64,000 nucleotides of DNA from Lojkania enalia (lineage: Eukaryota > Ascomycota > Dothideomycetes > Pleosporales): assembly GCA_010094045.1 (NCBI GenBank), contig ML986632.1:69036-133035 (forward strand). The letters are read 5' to 3'. The notes under the pieces were generated by a model, which searched no databases, was not told the DNA's origin, and saw only the letters and a list, made by a program, of their open reading frames with translations. Shown here one piece after another: positions 36,401-48,738 of the stretch; positions within the stretch are counted from its first letter, which is position 1; every line of letters starts with the position of its first letter. Position numbers and translations under genes: made by a program.

Positions 36401-37676
36401 GCGTGTCATTAGCAATGTGTTCTGGAGATTAGATAGTTTCTTGCATGTTAGTACAGGGCTGAGAATATGTCGATCGCTCAAGTGCTAGCAGATGTTTTTG
36501 TGGGCTGGATAGAAGGCGTGTAAATCCGCTATAAGGTCCAGGATTCTCTATGTCTATCGTTACATGTTGACTAAATGGCCTATGCCAGCGTTGAATGCCA
36601 GTACTGGCGTAGAAGAGGCTTTTGTTATGACCGTTTAGAAATGTGGATCGTGAAGAGAGTGCAAGCCCAGCGATTCTAAATGAATATTATTTTGTGAGGC
36701 GTAGTTGTAGTTGAGGAACAAGATCGCAATAAATAGCATCAATGAATTAGAGAAATTCATGAGGAATACTATGAAGGTAAACAAAGGAGCCCTCGTAGTG
36801 GCCACACTTTCACCTTCTACATGGGGTGCTGCTTGAATCTCAACTACATATTTTCAATAATGGCTCTTCGTAAACCAGGTGACTTCATTCGGATACTTAT
36901 GTTGTAGCCTCTCCGTGATATTGACAATATCCGTCATCTACAGCAGCACCCTTTGCTTCCGACTTGGAGACTTTCTCGGCATCCTTCAGTTCAAACTATA
37001 AATCAAAAGAATTCTTCAGTCCTAAGCACGTGTCGCAACTACATGATTCGACTAGAGAAGGTTATTATTTTTGTATGCTTATGTTTTATTTGCAACAAGA
37101 GAGGCTTAACAGCTTTTCAGCAGTCTGTGAGAGACCATAAGAAACACTAAGTTGACTACTTGCATGCAAAGAAATGCAGATATCATTTGAACACATCTAT
37201 TGTCCCGACTTTAGTACATTCAAAAGCCAACATTCTTCGAATCAGGAGGATTAATAAGGAAACGTAGTTCCCTTCGACCCGAACCCAAGCCCCAGATGGT
37301 AACAATTAAGCCCTGTTATATTGCCAGACTCATTGTTTTTAAGCTCAATATTTGCAAACTATGAGCGCCCAAGAGCCCAGTTCTGGATACGCAGTGAAAA
37401 ACAATTCTTGGACTTGTTAGGAAGCGCCTACCCTATAAAAATTGAATTGGCATCCTTTTTGCTTCGGGTCTGAAGCTTATAAGTGCATTTAGGGATCCAT
37501 TCTAGACAGGCTGATAAGCGCAATTCATACCATATAAATTAGTTGCTACTGCTTCTGCTCTCGCGGACTCCAAATTTTCATGGACCCAAATGGGATGGAG
37601 AAGAGTTCATTTTTATTCTGCGTTAAGCACACCGACATCGGTAGGAGTCTAGCACGATTGCGATAATGGAGAACTC
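36401..37676. other. AT-rich intergenic region
   Basis: Only short frames without motifs. The upstream exon of decayed copy B, if one existed, would lie here, but I could not recognise it. Confidence 0.5.
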
Positions 37677-39091
37677 CTATTCTTTCTCTTTCATCCAGTG
37701 CAGATTCACCGGTGTAATCGCGCCCTTCCCTTCAAGGAAAGACATCAAGTTCTCCATGCCCAACCTCTCAAACCCAATATGACTTTCCACGCTAGCCCCA
37801 GCAGTATGACTAAGTACCATAACGTTCTCTCTGTTTGCCAAATGTTCGTTCACGTACGGCTCATTCGCATGTACGTCCAATCCGGCAGAGGAAATAATTC
37901 CTTCATCTAGCGCTGCAACTAGAGCTTCCTCATCGATAAGTTTCCCCCGCGCGATATTAACAAGTCGCGCCCCGCGTTTGAACTGATTAAACTGTGGACC
38001 AGAAAGGAGTACTGATCCACTAAACGGCGTCGCCAGAAGTACACAGTCTGCATTCGCCAACAACTCCTCCAACGACTCACACCACTTTGCACCAATCTCC
38101 TTCTCCCTCTCCTCGAATCTTACAATATCATGATACCAGATTTTCATTCCGAAAGCTAAACTCGCTTTCTGCGCGATCCGGTACCCGATTTTGCCGAGTC
38201 CGATTATGCCTAGAATGTGCCCGTTTGGGTTGTGAGTCACAGCAGCGATATTCTGATTTGCGTTGTGGAACTTGGAAGAGTCACAGGACCGGGCAGCTAG
38301 GAAGGACCATGCGATTGCGCGGAACGTAGATATGATTAGCACAATAGCAGCGTCAGCGACCGACTCTGTGCATGCAGAAGCAGAATTGCAGTATATTATA
38401 CCTGTGAACACCTTTAGTAAGTAGGCCCTAGTGTTGCATTTGTAGGAAGTGATCAAGAGTTGTATAAATGAGGACAAGCTTACCATGCTCGGCCATTGTC
38501 TTTGTATCTACCCAGTCGAAACCCGCACCAGCACTTGCATAGATCTTGCAGCTCTTTGGCAGAAGAGAACTGGATCCAGGGTTAGTAGCTACTACTCGGA
38601 ATGTTTCTGATACTGCCGCATATTCTCAAATCTCCAATCTACCTGCACCATCTCGAGATAATCACATATTTTCTCGGAGCGGCAGCGAAACAAATATAAA
38701 CTTCAACTCACATCAGCTCAAGATCCCAGTTGCCCATTTCACCCCCTGTGTTCCAGAATGGCCTATATATGCCGACAAAATCGCCCCACTTCCTGTCCGT
38801 CAATGCGCCTTTAAATTGTTCTCTTCCCATTGAATAACTCCTCTCGATCCGGAATCGCTCCCCAAACTCTCTGTACAAATCATGGTTCCACCGAATATCA
38901 TCGCCAAGGTGGAGAATAGTAGGTCTATTACTTGTTTCCGTTTGGGTTGAGAGCGTCGTAGCTTCGGATTGGGTTGAGATAGTAGAGATTGTTGAGAGGG
39001 AGTGATTCGGCTTATGAGAGGATGTTGAAGGAACTGGAATGGGTGGGGCAGGTAGACCAGCATCTAGGGGTGTGGGCGTTGCTGCTGACAT
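37677..39091 (-). CDS. D-isomer-specific 2-hydroxyacid dehydrogenase (D-mandelate/glyoxylate reductase-like)
   Basis: Exons 38712-39091, 38484-38569 and 37677-38401 (introns 142 and 82 bp) give 396 residues. The N-terminus is Ser/Thr-rich (about 55 residues), then the substrate domain starts PTILHLGDDIRWNHDLYREF and contains WGDFVGIYRPFWNTGGEMG and ASAGAGFDWVD. The Rossmann nucleotide site is Gly223-x-Gly225-x-x-Gly228 (GIIGLGKIG). The catalytic triad is Arg307 (NIARGK), Glu336 (DVHANEP) and His354 (LSHTAGAS). Enzymes of this family reduce 2-keto acids with NAD(P)H to D-2-hydroxy acids. The N-terminal pattern resembles fungal D-mandelate dehydrogenase-like proteins, but the substrate cannot be fixed. 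It is the only intact gene in the gene-poor stretch 32.6-41.7 kb. Confidence 0.9.
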
Positions 39092-41734
39092 GTTGAATAA
39101 GAATGCGCAGCGAGGTTTTACAACCGCGAATCCTATGACAGTAGTGTGAGGGCGCTTAGACAACAAAACCAAGAATACAGGAAACCAAGAGATTAAGAGA
39201 TTAAGAGATCTTCTCTGCCGGAAAATCTCCTTTCCGACCTGCCATCAATTTGTAAACCGCGAGCTCGTACCATCTACGAGTGTATGGAGTTGCTCTCGGA
39301 AATGTGGACAAGTAGAGCTCGCTAGAAAAAAAAAAATTGCGGAGACAAATGCAATGCCAGTTTTCTGCCAGCTCAGCAGCGCGAGGCAGCAACAAATCGC
39401 AGCTGACGCTTTGCCAGATCCACCAAGCTTATTAATAATAAGAAAGACAACAAATCAAATAGCACCGAGGATTCCGTCTCTTTTCAAAGGATTCTGTAAG
39501 CTGCAAGGGAGTTTATGTACCGAAGAACTGTGGAAGATTCGCGGGGAATGTACAGGATTCCTTACCCGAGGAGGCGGGTAGTGGTGGTGGGAGGACAAGA
39601 GCGGTGACGATAAGGTTATCAGGCTGCGCAATTACTAGGGCCCATTCTCCAGTACATCCCCGGCACGTGAAGACGCTATCCCACCGGCTAACCGAAAGTG
39701 GTCTTATTCCGGTGTGCTATACCCCTGACAGTAGGCCTGTCTAGATGTTGAACCCACTTACGCAAATTTTACTAAGTGTCAGATCTGAATTTATCCCGGG
39801 GTTAGGTATCTATGCAATCAAAAATCATAGTGCAAATGCCCAGTTGATTTCAAAAGAGTGACTATCCCTAGAAAGCCGCGGAAAGAACTCATCATAGGCC
39901 CTATCTGGGAGATATAAAATTGTCGCAGAGGTATTAATACAATGTACGATAGCAAAGGGTACATATAAACAACATACAGAAATCGTGCTCCAAATTCTCT
40001 CACTGCGCTAGTTCAATTTCCCGTGCTGACGACGCGGACTGTGCTCTTCGAAGTTTACCTGGCTATAATTCAGATCCTGCTTGGTCGAGCTATGATTGGG
40101 TTGCGTGATATCTAGAAATCTTTCCCCATTATTATTTTCCGAATCTCGTACCTTATGTGTCACGCCAAGTGTTCCGTTCATGGCGTCAAAGCCGTCGACT
40201 TTTAGATTTTAGTGTGTTGTAGTGTTTTCTATGAATAGTATGAGAACAAAAACTCCATAGCTAGGTTGAGGATTCATGAATCGATAGAGAAGAGCTCCCT
40301 GAACGTGCGAGACATCTTTCATTCAAAACCCGTGGGCAAAAAAAGCGATATACAACAGCCAAAAGTTAATCCCAGGTCTAAAGGTTTAAAAATGGCTTCA
40401 GCCATCTCTTGTCTAGCATATGAAGGGTGAGAGTTGAACGATGATCATGAGGAGTGTTACAACGCCATAGATATTAAATGTGCTAGAATGCATTAACAAC
40501 ATAGCACTACATTGGATGGGGAAAACTACACGGAGGCATCCGGCTTGTATATCTTCATTTAATCTAGGATAACTAGCAGATTATACTCAACTACATAAGA
40601 TCACAAACCTTATGTGTGTCAGCCTAGTTCGATATCATCCTCTATAACCAGAAAGACCTAGAATGAAATCTCTTTGTTTCGTCGCTGAATTACATCGGAG
40701 TTAACCTCAAAGAAATCAGAAAAAGAGAGCACCAAAAGAAGTATACAGTTTGCTATGATTGTTGCGTACTCTGTGGTATTCATGTTTCGAAGGTGTGAGC
40801 AATATCATCATTTGAAATAACAGCAAGCTTAGCTAGCTTGTGCGGCGTAACTACAAAATTTCCTGAAATGTTAATCGAGAAGCTTATTTGCTGAGAACAA
40901 GGGGTCCCATATTCATAACATTGTCGAGGAAGACCGCAATAATGGCAACATTAACAGAATTGCGAATGAACGGGTATTAGGGTTATCTTTTGAGCACTAA
41001 AGGCGTGAATAGAGACAAAGCGAAGACGTTAGATTAGATAATATGTAGCAGAAACGTCCTGATCAAGGAATTAATGAGCCAGCAGCAATTTAGTTCGAAT
41101 TCTCAAGGGTGTGCTCCAGATGTCCTCGGACGTTCCGCGACTAGCGATGTTCTGCCTCACGGCTAACGTAAGAATTGAGAATTGTTGACCCCAAGGAGGA
41201 GTTCATCATTGGTGGCTAGAACCAAATTGGGTGTGGCCTCGTCGCCGACATTAAATTATATCTAATGTCCAGTCAACGAAAGGGCCGATGTAGAACTGGG
41301 GAATGTCTCCCAAGTTATATGCTAAATTAATTACAAGACTGAATAGTACATATAGAATCAAGGATATTATCTCGTCCACACTCAATTGGCGATAACACTT
41401 CGTCGAGGCCCGGTGCTCGAGATCTTGCACTACAGTATCATTTATCCTCTTTTATACAGGAGATGAATGAGCATCAGCTCCTATTCCATGATGGCTCTCA
41501 CATTATACGAAAGATATTGATATTTAGTCCATGTTAATCGTACATCATAGGCCTATAATCCGCCTCAAATCCACCGGCCGGATATATTAATGCCTTTTTA
41601 GTAGAGAAGGGTAGTCCCAAGACGCCAAGATTCGTGAGGTCTTCATATTGTACAATGTAGCCATCCATCGGCTGATCATTACTATGTTCGCAGGAGAATT
41701 TTAATAATCCCGCTAGTCGACGTGTTTAAAGCCG
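39092..41734. other. 2.6-kb AT-rich stretch without a supportable gene
   Basis: It starts with the promoter of the dehydrogenase gene. Beyond about 39.6 kb the DNA is AT-rich with very few open frames longer than 60 codons on either strand, unlike the GC-richer parts of the window. This suggests non-coding or mutated DNA. No transposon protein was recognised. Confidence 0.5.
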
Positions 41735-44479
41735 TCAGAACAAATTCACTATACCCAGATGTCCGGCCCTCCCCGTCATCTGGCCCTGTGTCCCATCCAT
41801 GCCGTATTCACGAACAAGATCATCCCAATTCGCCCAATCCATATTTTCCCCATCCCCGAGGGTTGGGGAGTTGGAGCTCTGCCCACTGCTCCCCATACCG
41901 GAAGGACTGTCGTTGAATTCCATTGGGAATAAATTCGGACTGTCCTTAAATGTGTTCGAGGTGCTGACATGATTCATGGCGCTCATGCTGCCGTCCCGTG
42001 TTGGTAGCTGTTGGTGCTGATCGAAATCTTGGAGATTACTTGTGCCATAAGTGGAAGTACCCTCTAAATTTATGTCATCCATGACGTCGCGGATCAGATA
42101 ATCTAGTCCATGCTCTGAAAGAGTTCGGAAATTTTCGGCCTCATTGGTCCTACGGGCATTGCCACCAAAGTTGTTAACGCTGGGAAAATCAGAAACGCCG
42201 TTCGCCATCGGTAACTGGATATTCTGAAGCGAAGGGCTGCCAATCCAACTTGGTGGTTTGGCACTCGGTATTTCACCTAATCTTGGGGCAGTTGGCCGCA
42301 ATAGCCTATCCAAATCTTCCGGACTTTGTTGGCTGGCTGGCACCGGGTCCGGAATCCGACTCAACATACTAGGGAAATCCGTGTATACAGTTCCTCCAGT
42401 CTTAATTGCTTGACTAGCCCGTTCTAACGTAATCTCTCGTTCTCGCGCTGCTCTTGCTTTCGCCATTAATTTCCTTAATGGCTTCCACAGGCAGCCAGCC
42501 TGACCTTTGCGGTACTTTGAATCACTAAGTGGGAACCACCAGCGACCCGCAGTCGCTTCGAGCGCTCGCCAAGCACGATCGACTGCTGCTCCCTTGGTAC
42601 GCACGCAGAGCTCTGAGAGTAAGAAGGCTATGGCGTGCCATTGAACGTACGTGCGGAAGAGCCAGCCCCATTTCATGGTGCGGGCTTCAGTCTCTAATAG
42701 GATAGAATATTCTATATTCTCGAGCGAGGTAATAAAAAGCTTGTCTTTCGTTTCCTGCGGAAGTGACGCACCTAAAATTATTAGCCTACGTTTTAGAATT
42801 AGTAGAAGCTAGACATACCTCCATCACGCCTCTGATGTGGATGATATACTATCAACCACATCTTGCTCATCACCAGCCGAGATACAGTCGCTGTGACCCA
42901 GCACAATGGCACCGACATATCGCACTCCTTAAGATACTTATCTTCCAACCTTTGATGGCAGTCGCTAATCCACCTCTCTTTTTCAGAGACGGTAAGGTTA
43001 GCAAAGAATTCACTGCACTTGACAGGTCCGGGCGGAACAAAAAAAATGCGTCGGAACATATTTGCGACTTCGAAGCGGATAATGCAGAATGTCATATCCG
43101 TGAAACCAACGCGTTCTGGTGGTAATACTTTCATGTTAGGGTCCAAGTCGTTGTCGTTTACATTCAAGGGCTACCTTTACTGTTAGTCTTATCATAGAAC
43201 AAACCCGGGCACTCACCATCTTAGTGTCGAACTGGGCTTCTATAATCGTGGGATCGCATCCATGATCTTCGGACGATCGAGCATCCAGAATGAGCACCTG
43301 CCACCACAGTCGCCTCCTCATTTCTATTTCAAAGGGCGGGAGATTGAAGTGACTGCCATCCCGATGTATACCCAGCGTTTGCGCAATTCGCACTACTAAA
43401 CCGGTCAGCGTCCAAATTTTCCGCGCATCATCATTCCGCCGCAACAATATCAGAAACATAACAAATGCTTGGAGAATGATGATTTCATCGCAGTAGAGGA
43501 AATTAGCTCGTGCAAGCGCCTGTTCTAGTGCAAATCTGTATCTCTGGAGCAACACGGTACGGTCTTCGCCCCACTTCTCAATACATTCCTCGGGCATAAT
43601 GCTCGTCACAGCACCGTAATATATTGCAAATAGAAGACACTCCAATCCCCTCGAGATCTTGTCTAGATGTGTAAGAGCGTCCAAAATTGTAGGTTGGATA
43701 GATGGAATGTGCAGGACCTTGACTAAAGGGTCAACATTCTCTTTGAATATATCCCAGTACTCGCGGGCTCGTTCGGCGGTGGGGTGGAGGGAGAGCATAT
43801 CCACACTAGTGGACGAATATCCGAAAATGAAGCCTTGATGTTGGGATGAGTAATTGGTCCCTGGGGAGTCGTACGAGTCTTCTTCGTCGTCAGAGGGTTC
43901 GATAAGGATAGCTTTAAGATCTTCAACCTACACCTAGTTAGCCTCCGAATTCAAATACAAACTGCGGGAATTGGTGGATACTTCATTATTCAGGCTCGCC
44001 CAGAAACTATTATTGATGTATCGACTCCTACCCTGGTCAACAACCAGTCTGCCAAATCTAGTCTCCAATCCTTCGACACTACTGTCCTCGACGACACTGC
44101 GCTTTCCTTGTTGTGCATCATAAGGGCAGTCATTGTTCGCTTGCTTGTTCTTATCCCTCTCCGCAGCCTCTTGCTCGTGCTCTTCAACTTGCGCATTCAA
44201 GGTTTGTACAACACCCTCGAGTCGTCTTAGCCTTTCCATCAACTCGCCATCTGGCAACTTTCTAGACTTCCTGGGGGCGCGACCCGGTCCCGGGAATATA
44301 CATTCGATCTTAGCTCGGGCGCAGTTCGAACACGGCTGCTTCTTGTCGCATTTGACCTTGCGCTTGCGACAAGTTACACAAGACCTAGGGTTGGGTGTCG
44401 CGCTGGCGCCGCTGACGCTGTCATTCGGCTTCTGGACGCGATCATTCGAGTTGGGGGAACGCAGAATGTCCTCCGACAT
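41735..44479 (-). CDS. Zn2Cys6 transcription factor with fungal_trans domain
   Basis: Exons 43982-44479, 43217-43927, 42819-43170 and 41735-42771 (introns 54, 46 and 47 bp) give 865 residues. The zinc cluster is Cys34-x2-Cys37-x6-Cys44-x5-Cys50-x2-Cys53-x6-Cys60 (CVTCRKRKVKC…). A basic linker (PRKSRKLPDGE) and a leucine-patterned coiled coil (LRRLEGVVQTLNAQVEEHE) follow, typical of dimeric binuclear-cluster proteins. The middle holds the fungal-specific regulatory domain: KISRGLECLLFAIYYGAVTS, VRIAQTLGIHRDG and EMRRRLWWQVLILDARSSED. The C-terminal third is Ser/Asn/Pro-rich and ends with an acidic aromatic stretch (ENMDWANWDDLVREYGMDG) that could be an activation domain. The target genes are unknown and no adjacent pathway cluster suggests them. 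Confidence 0.93.
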
Positions 44480-46244
44480 TGTGACAAGGCGTGAATTCGA
44501 AAGGAAATTGAGCGATCAGGCAAGAATCCACGACGCAAGCCGGATTACAAGGGTGATACTTTGAGGTTGACAATCCTTGCAATTCCGGAGGTTAGATAAA
44601 GACGATCCGCCGACACGGCGGAACTATGTGCATGGGTGGGGTGTGGCGTTGATCCAAAATCCTTCGTGACTCAAAGGATGGATCAGGAACTGTATTTTTT
44701 TTTGCCCACGTCCTCTTGAAAAGGCGCGAAGAATGGTGTTCAAGGATTTGACAGATGACTCTCCGGACTAAGGACCAATCGTCATCGTTTCGACTAAAGA
44801 ACGGAATTGCCCCCTCCATCTGATAACCTTTCTCACTACCCGCGACTCGTAAGGCATAACAATGCTTACGAAGCAGCTTCTAGTCGCGTCCACTCCGCCC
44901 TTTGAAATACAACTCGTTCATACACATGCAACGTTAGTTCCCCAGATGCCGGCAGCATGTCCCGCGTGGCCTATGTTGTGTAACTTGAGACGCGTTATTT
45001 ACACAGTAGAGCAAGGTAGATTTGCCTGAATGATGCCTTTTCATAAATTTGTGTGGAAGGCTTCTGCCTAGATGATTACGCTGTCAAATATTACCGCTAG
45101 CTATCACTCCTCTAAACGTAATACGCGTTAGGGGTTTAAAACCAAGCATCGCGAAACAAATCTAGGAGCCCGAGGACACCGCTCATAGAGGTCTCGAAGC
45201 GTCACTTCACATCGGAATCCCGTTGGCGCAGACGATACGAAGTAGATCGTATGAATCACTGTACATTCGATGTACGATCTAATGTACGACTTAATATTGA
45301 ATCGAAAGTATAATTCACTATACAATTGGTCCGCAAATTTGCGCCGTGGACAATACTTGCGCCGACCGTAAGTCCGAATACAGTCCTAAATTCCGATTAT
45401 TCCGAGCGAGCGAAATAGGCCACTTGTCTCCGCCCTAGACGCCCTGTGACGTTAAACACGATCCTTGCTTTGCGCTGATTCGATTATAAAGGAATTAGGC
45501 AGACATTCCTAATAGGTGAAGGAAGCATACACCCGCGATCAGCAAAGCAAGGAATGTGGCTGTTCCTACTGACTTTGATTTCTAACTGTCGGCCCAAGGG
45601 GGCCGCCAAGCGCCGATGTTCCCGTTCCCCCATAGAGTTTGTGTGCCCAGCAAGTGGTTTGCCCAGGACTTGGGATGATTTTGATTACCCGCTTCCCATT
45701 TCATTAATGTTTCGATAGAAGCTAATGAAGAGAAGCTCAGAAGGGGACGGATGTGAGGGGGCTGGGCTGCGGGCGATTGTGCGAGGGTCTAGAATCTTTG
45801 TTTAGGCTTGCGGGCGTTTACGAGCGGGAGGGGAATGAGGGAGGCTTGAGCATGAAATACTATGACAACGTCGGCCGTTTAATGCCATTGTAGTTTGGCT
45901 AATATGGAAATGGAGTGCCTATGATTGATGGAGGAGGCGGAACAGATGTACACATCGAGCCGAGCCGAGAACTGCATTAAAATGGAAGGCTAGGTAGGTT
46001 GTTATAGCACGGTAACATTGAATTCAAGACCTAGATTTATACTGATTGTAGGGCCTTTTAAGTCATGCTAATGCGGGGAGATGAGAAGATAGTACGATCC
46101 GGCAAAGCGCGGGTATCATGGAGCACTGGCCTAGACGTCTGAAACCAACCTAACCTGTTATCCTTTATCCAGCATTCAAAGAACATGGTGAAACAATCTG
46201 CGAAGCCTGGTTGTTTATAGAACCGACAACGAAAGTCGAAACTT
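44480..46244. other. 1.8-kb intergenic region
   Basis: The promoter of the Zn2Cys6 gene lies next to 44480 and the 3' side of hos2 next to 46244. Only short frames without motifs are present. A nested inverted repeat sits at 45244-45280. Confidence 0.5.
45244..45280. repeat. Nested inverted repeat
   Basis: AGATCGT (45244-45250) is matched by ACGATCT (45274-45280). Inside, GTACAT (45261-45266) and ATGTAC (45270-45275) form a second palindrome around TCG. It could be a protein-binding site, a transcript hairpin or the relic of a small inverted-repeat element. Confidence 0.55.
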
Positions 46245-47826
46245 TCACCGAAGTCCGCGTTCGCCACGACCACCGGTGTTCCTCTCCCTTGTCCTCCTTT
46301 TGTTCTCAACGCTGAGGAAATGTCTGTCCTCTCTTTCTTCCTCCAGCTCTCTCTCGACCTCTTCACGAATCTTCATAATCATCTCCTCAGTCAAGCCCCG
46401 TGTATTGACTACCACGCTTGGCGCGCCCTCTAGATATCTAAGGTTCTCCATCGCTTTAGCCACCAAGTTTTGCAACTTCTGGTTGGTATTGACATTTTCG
46501 TGGCGTTTTGTGTTATGAAGATCAGGGTATAGAATACCATCACCGTTCTCTGATCCCTGAAAAGCTTGGATGTAAGGTATATGGGAGGGAAGATTATCGT
46601 GGAGGGTCGCGCCGACACAGACAGATGTTTCATGACACCATGTCCTAGCAACGTTGCGAGGTGTGTAGCCGCCACCTCCTATCACAAGTATGGGTCGTTG
46701 ATAGCCCTTCACGGTTTCAATGCAGAAACCATGCGCCTTGATGTTGAGATTAAAGCGTCCAAGTCGATCACCGCCAAGAGAGTCGGCCCCAGATTGAAGA
46801 ACGATGGCGTTGGGCTGGTATTTTTGAACAACGGCATCTGTGACCGTCTTAAAAAGCCATTTGTACTGTTCATCATCGATGCCGTCCTCCAACGGAATGT
46901 TGAGACAATGTCCCTTACCGCGATTGGACGGATCTGTTGGTCCAGTTTCAGTGATGTTGCCTGTCCCAGGGAAAAATGGGTAGCCGTGCCTATCGTTACC
47001 GTATTTATGATAAGACAGAGTGAAAACACGGTCAGTGGACTCGAATGCCTGCTCTACACCATCGCCGTGATGGACATCAATATCGATATACAGTACCCGT
47101 TGATTCTGTGTAAGTAAGTGTTGAATTGCGAGAACAATATCGTTTACGTAACAAAAACCAGAAGCCACGTTCTTCTTAGCGTGATGAAGGCCACCGGACC
47201 AGTTGATAGCAATATCAGATTGCTTGTTGGTGAGGTTATGGGCTGCATGTAGAGAAGCACCGCCGTATAAAGATACATAGTTCCAAAGACCGTCGAAGAC
47301 AGGGCAGTCGTTGGATTCTCCGCCGAAGCCAAATGCAATGTACGCCGGGTCATCAGGCTTTGCGTTCTGTGGAGTAACACTAAAAGGCAATTAAAAGGAT
47401 TGCAGGATGTGAGTCAAGAAATACATACTGGCTTAAAAAATTCAAATATTGGCGATCGTGAAAGACAGCAAGCTCATCGAAGCTTGCCGGTCGCGGCTCA
47501 TACAGATCCATTGTGTATTCCAAGCCATAAGCTACGATGAGCTGCTTGGTAAGTGTTAGGCGCCAAGGTTTCATGGGATGGGAGCTTCCAAAGTGATGAT
47601 ATTCTACATGAGGATTGTAGTGGAAGGATACGTTGTAACCTTGAGGTTTCTCCATGCCATACTCTTCGGCCTCTTTAGTAATAACTGCTTGCTTTTCGGA
47701 GACGCTGAGAGCCTTGAAAGCTTGAAAGTCGCCAGTGAACACTTCAGGAGTCGGGGACCAGTATTCCTCTACAATGTTGCCAGAGTATCCGTTGGCAGCT
47801 GAGGCGCCATAGCCATGGCTCCTCAT
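46245..47826 (-). CDS. hos2: Class I histone deacetylase, Hos2 type
   Basis: Exons 47429-47826 and 46245-47379 (49-bp intron, phase 2) give 510 residues. HPMKPWRLTLTKQL and NKQSDIAINWSGGLHHAKK are Hos2-type sequences and differ from the Rpd3 type. Active-site residues are visible: His198/His199 (GGLHHAKK), Asp232-x-Asp234-x-His236 (YIDIDVHHGDGV) as zinc and charge-relay residues, and the Tyr in IGGGGYTPRNV. The N-terminal ~60 residues (EEYWSPTPEVFTGDF…) are extra to the core. The C-terminus is a charged helix (EEVERELEEEREDRHF) ending in an Arg/Gly tail. In yeast, Hos2 is the catalytic subunit of the Set3 complex and acts on histones H3/H4 in transcribed regions. It diverges from yng2, with a broken frame between. 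Confidence 0.95.
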
Positions 47827-47961
47827 GATCCCCGGCTGGATGTCCAGAGGTGCCCCTACTGGGTGTTTGCTCCTGAACTTAGCTGTTGCTTGAGGTAGAA
47901 GCCAGTCGTTGTCAGCGGATGACTTCTGGAAAGTGGAGATCGGCTTTCGTTTTGTTGTGTG

Positions 47962-48345
47962 CTAAACTGACTTTGGATGGGGGAACGAACTCTGCGAAAA
48001 AGGACCTCCAGCTTGCTGGTTGATCTGAGAGATGGATAACGTGCGCGTTTCTAAATGCGCCCTGGGTGACTTCGGGGGTTTGCGGGCCTCAGGGCTCCCC
48101 GAAGTCTCTAATGAGGTCCCCTGGTGTTTCTTGCCTCTGATGGTAGGACTTTTAGCTTCGGTTTGTCGAGAGCTTGCTTTAGCATGGACACGCCCAGGCT
48201 TCGCCTTCGTGTGACCGGCTTTCTGGCCTTGCTTGTACTCCTCTGCTAACTCTTGGTCTGCACCTTCATCCACGTATTCGTCGCTGTCATCGTCCTCACC
48301 TGTTAAAGTTGGGACCTAGTCGGCGTCCGAGTCATCATTGGCCAT
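47962..48345 (-). pseudogene. Broken acidic reading frame between hos2 and yng2
   Basis: From the ATG at 48345 the minus strand reads MANDDSDAD, then an in-frame TAG (48316-48318). It continues in the same frame as VPTLTGEDDDSDEYVDEG and about 100 further codons, first acidic then Lys/Ser-rich (KAKPGRVHAKASSRQTEAK), to a stop at 47962. The start and the downstream frame match in phase, and the sequence looks like one protein with a Tyr or other codon turned to stop. The acidic DSD…DY-VP style recalls N-termini of chromatin proteins such as Swc5/BCNT, but no BCNT domain follows, so this is a weak guess. It could also be a leader of hos2 that happens to be open. Confidence 0.4.
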
Positions 48346-48738
48346 CTTGCCGAGATATGCACGTGAGGAACGCCGAGTGGCGGATCTTGCCTTTGTTAGC
48401 CTGGGTCCGGACCTACATGCATCTTGGAACAACCTACAATATACGACGCGCGGAAGGTATATCCAAATCCGACTGCTGTCGACTAAAGAAGAATTTGGGT
48501 GGATTAGAGGAAGTTGTTAATGGGCTAGTAACGCAACCCGAGATTCACCTCCCGTACATGACAAGGCTCCGTCTTCACTGCAGTAGCCACCTTCACCCTC
48601 ACCACCACCGCGAGTTTCATCAAACAACGATCAGATTCCATCAAAGTATCATCGCGATAGTACATATCCGTGGTCGAAGCTACGGTCTATTGTGTCTCCA
48701 AAGTTTGGTCGAGCTTCTAGCGGACGCCGCACGCTATT

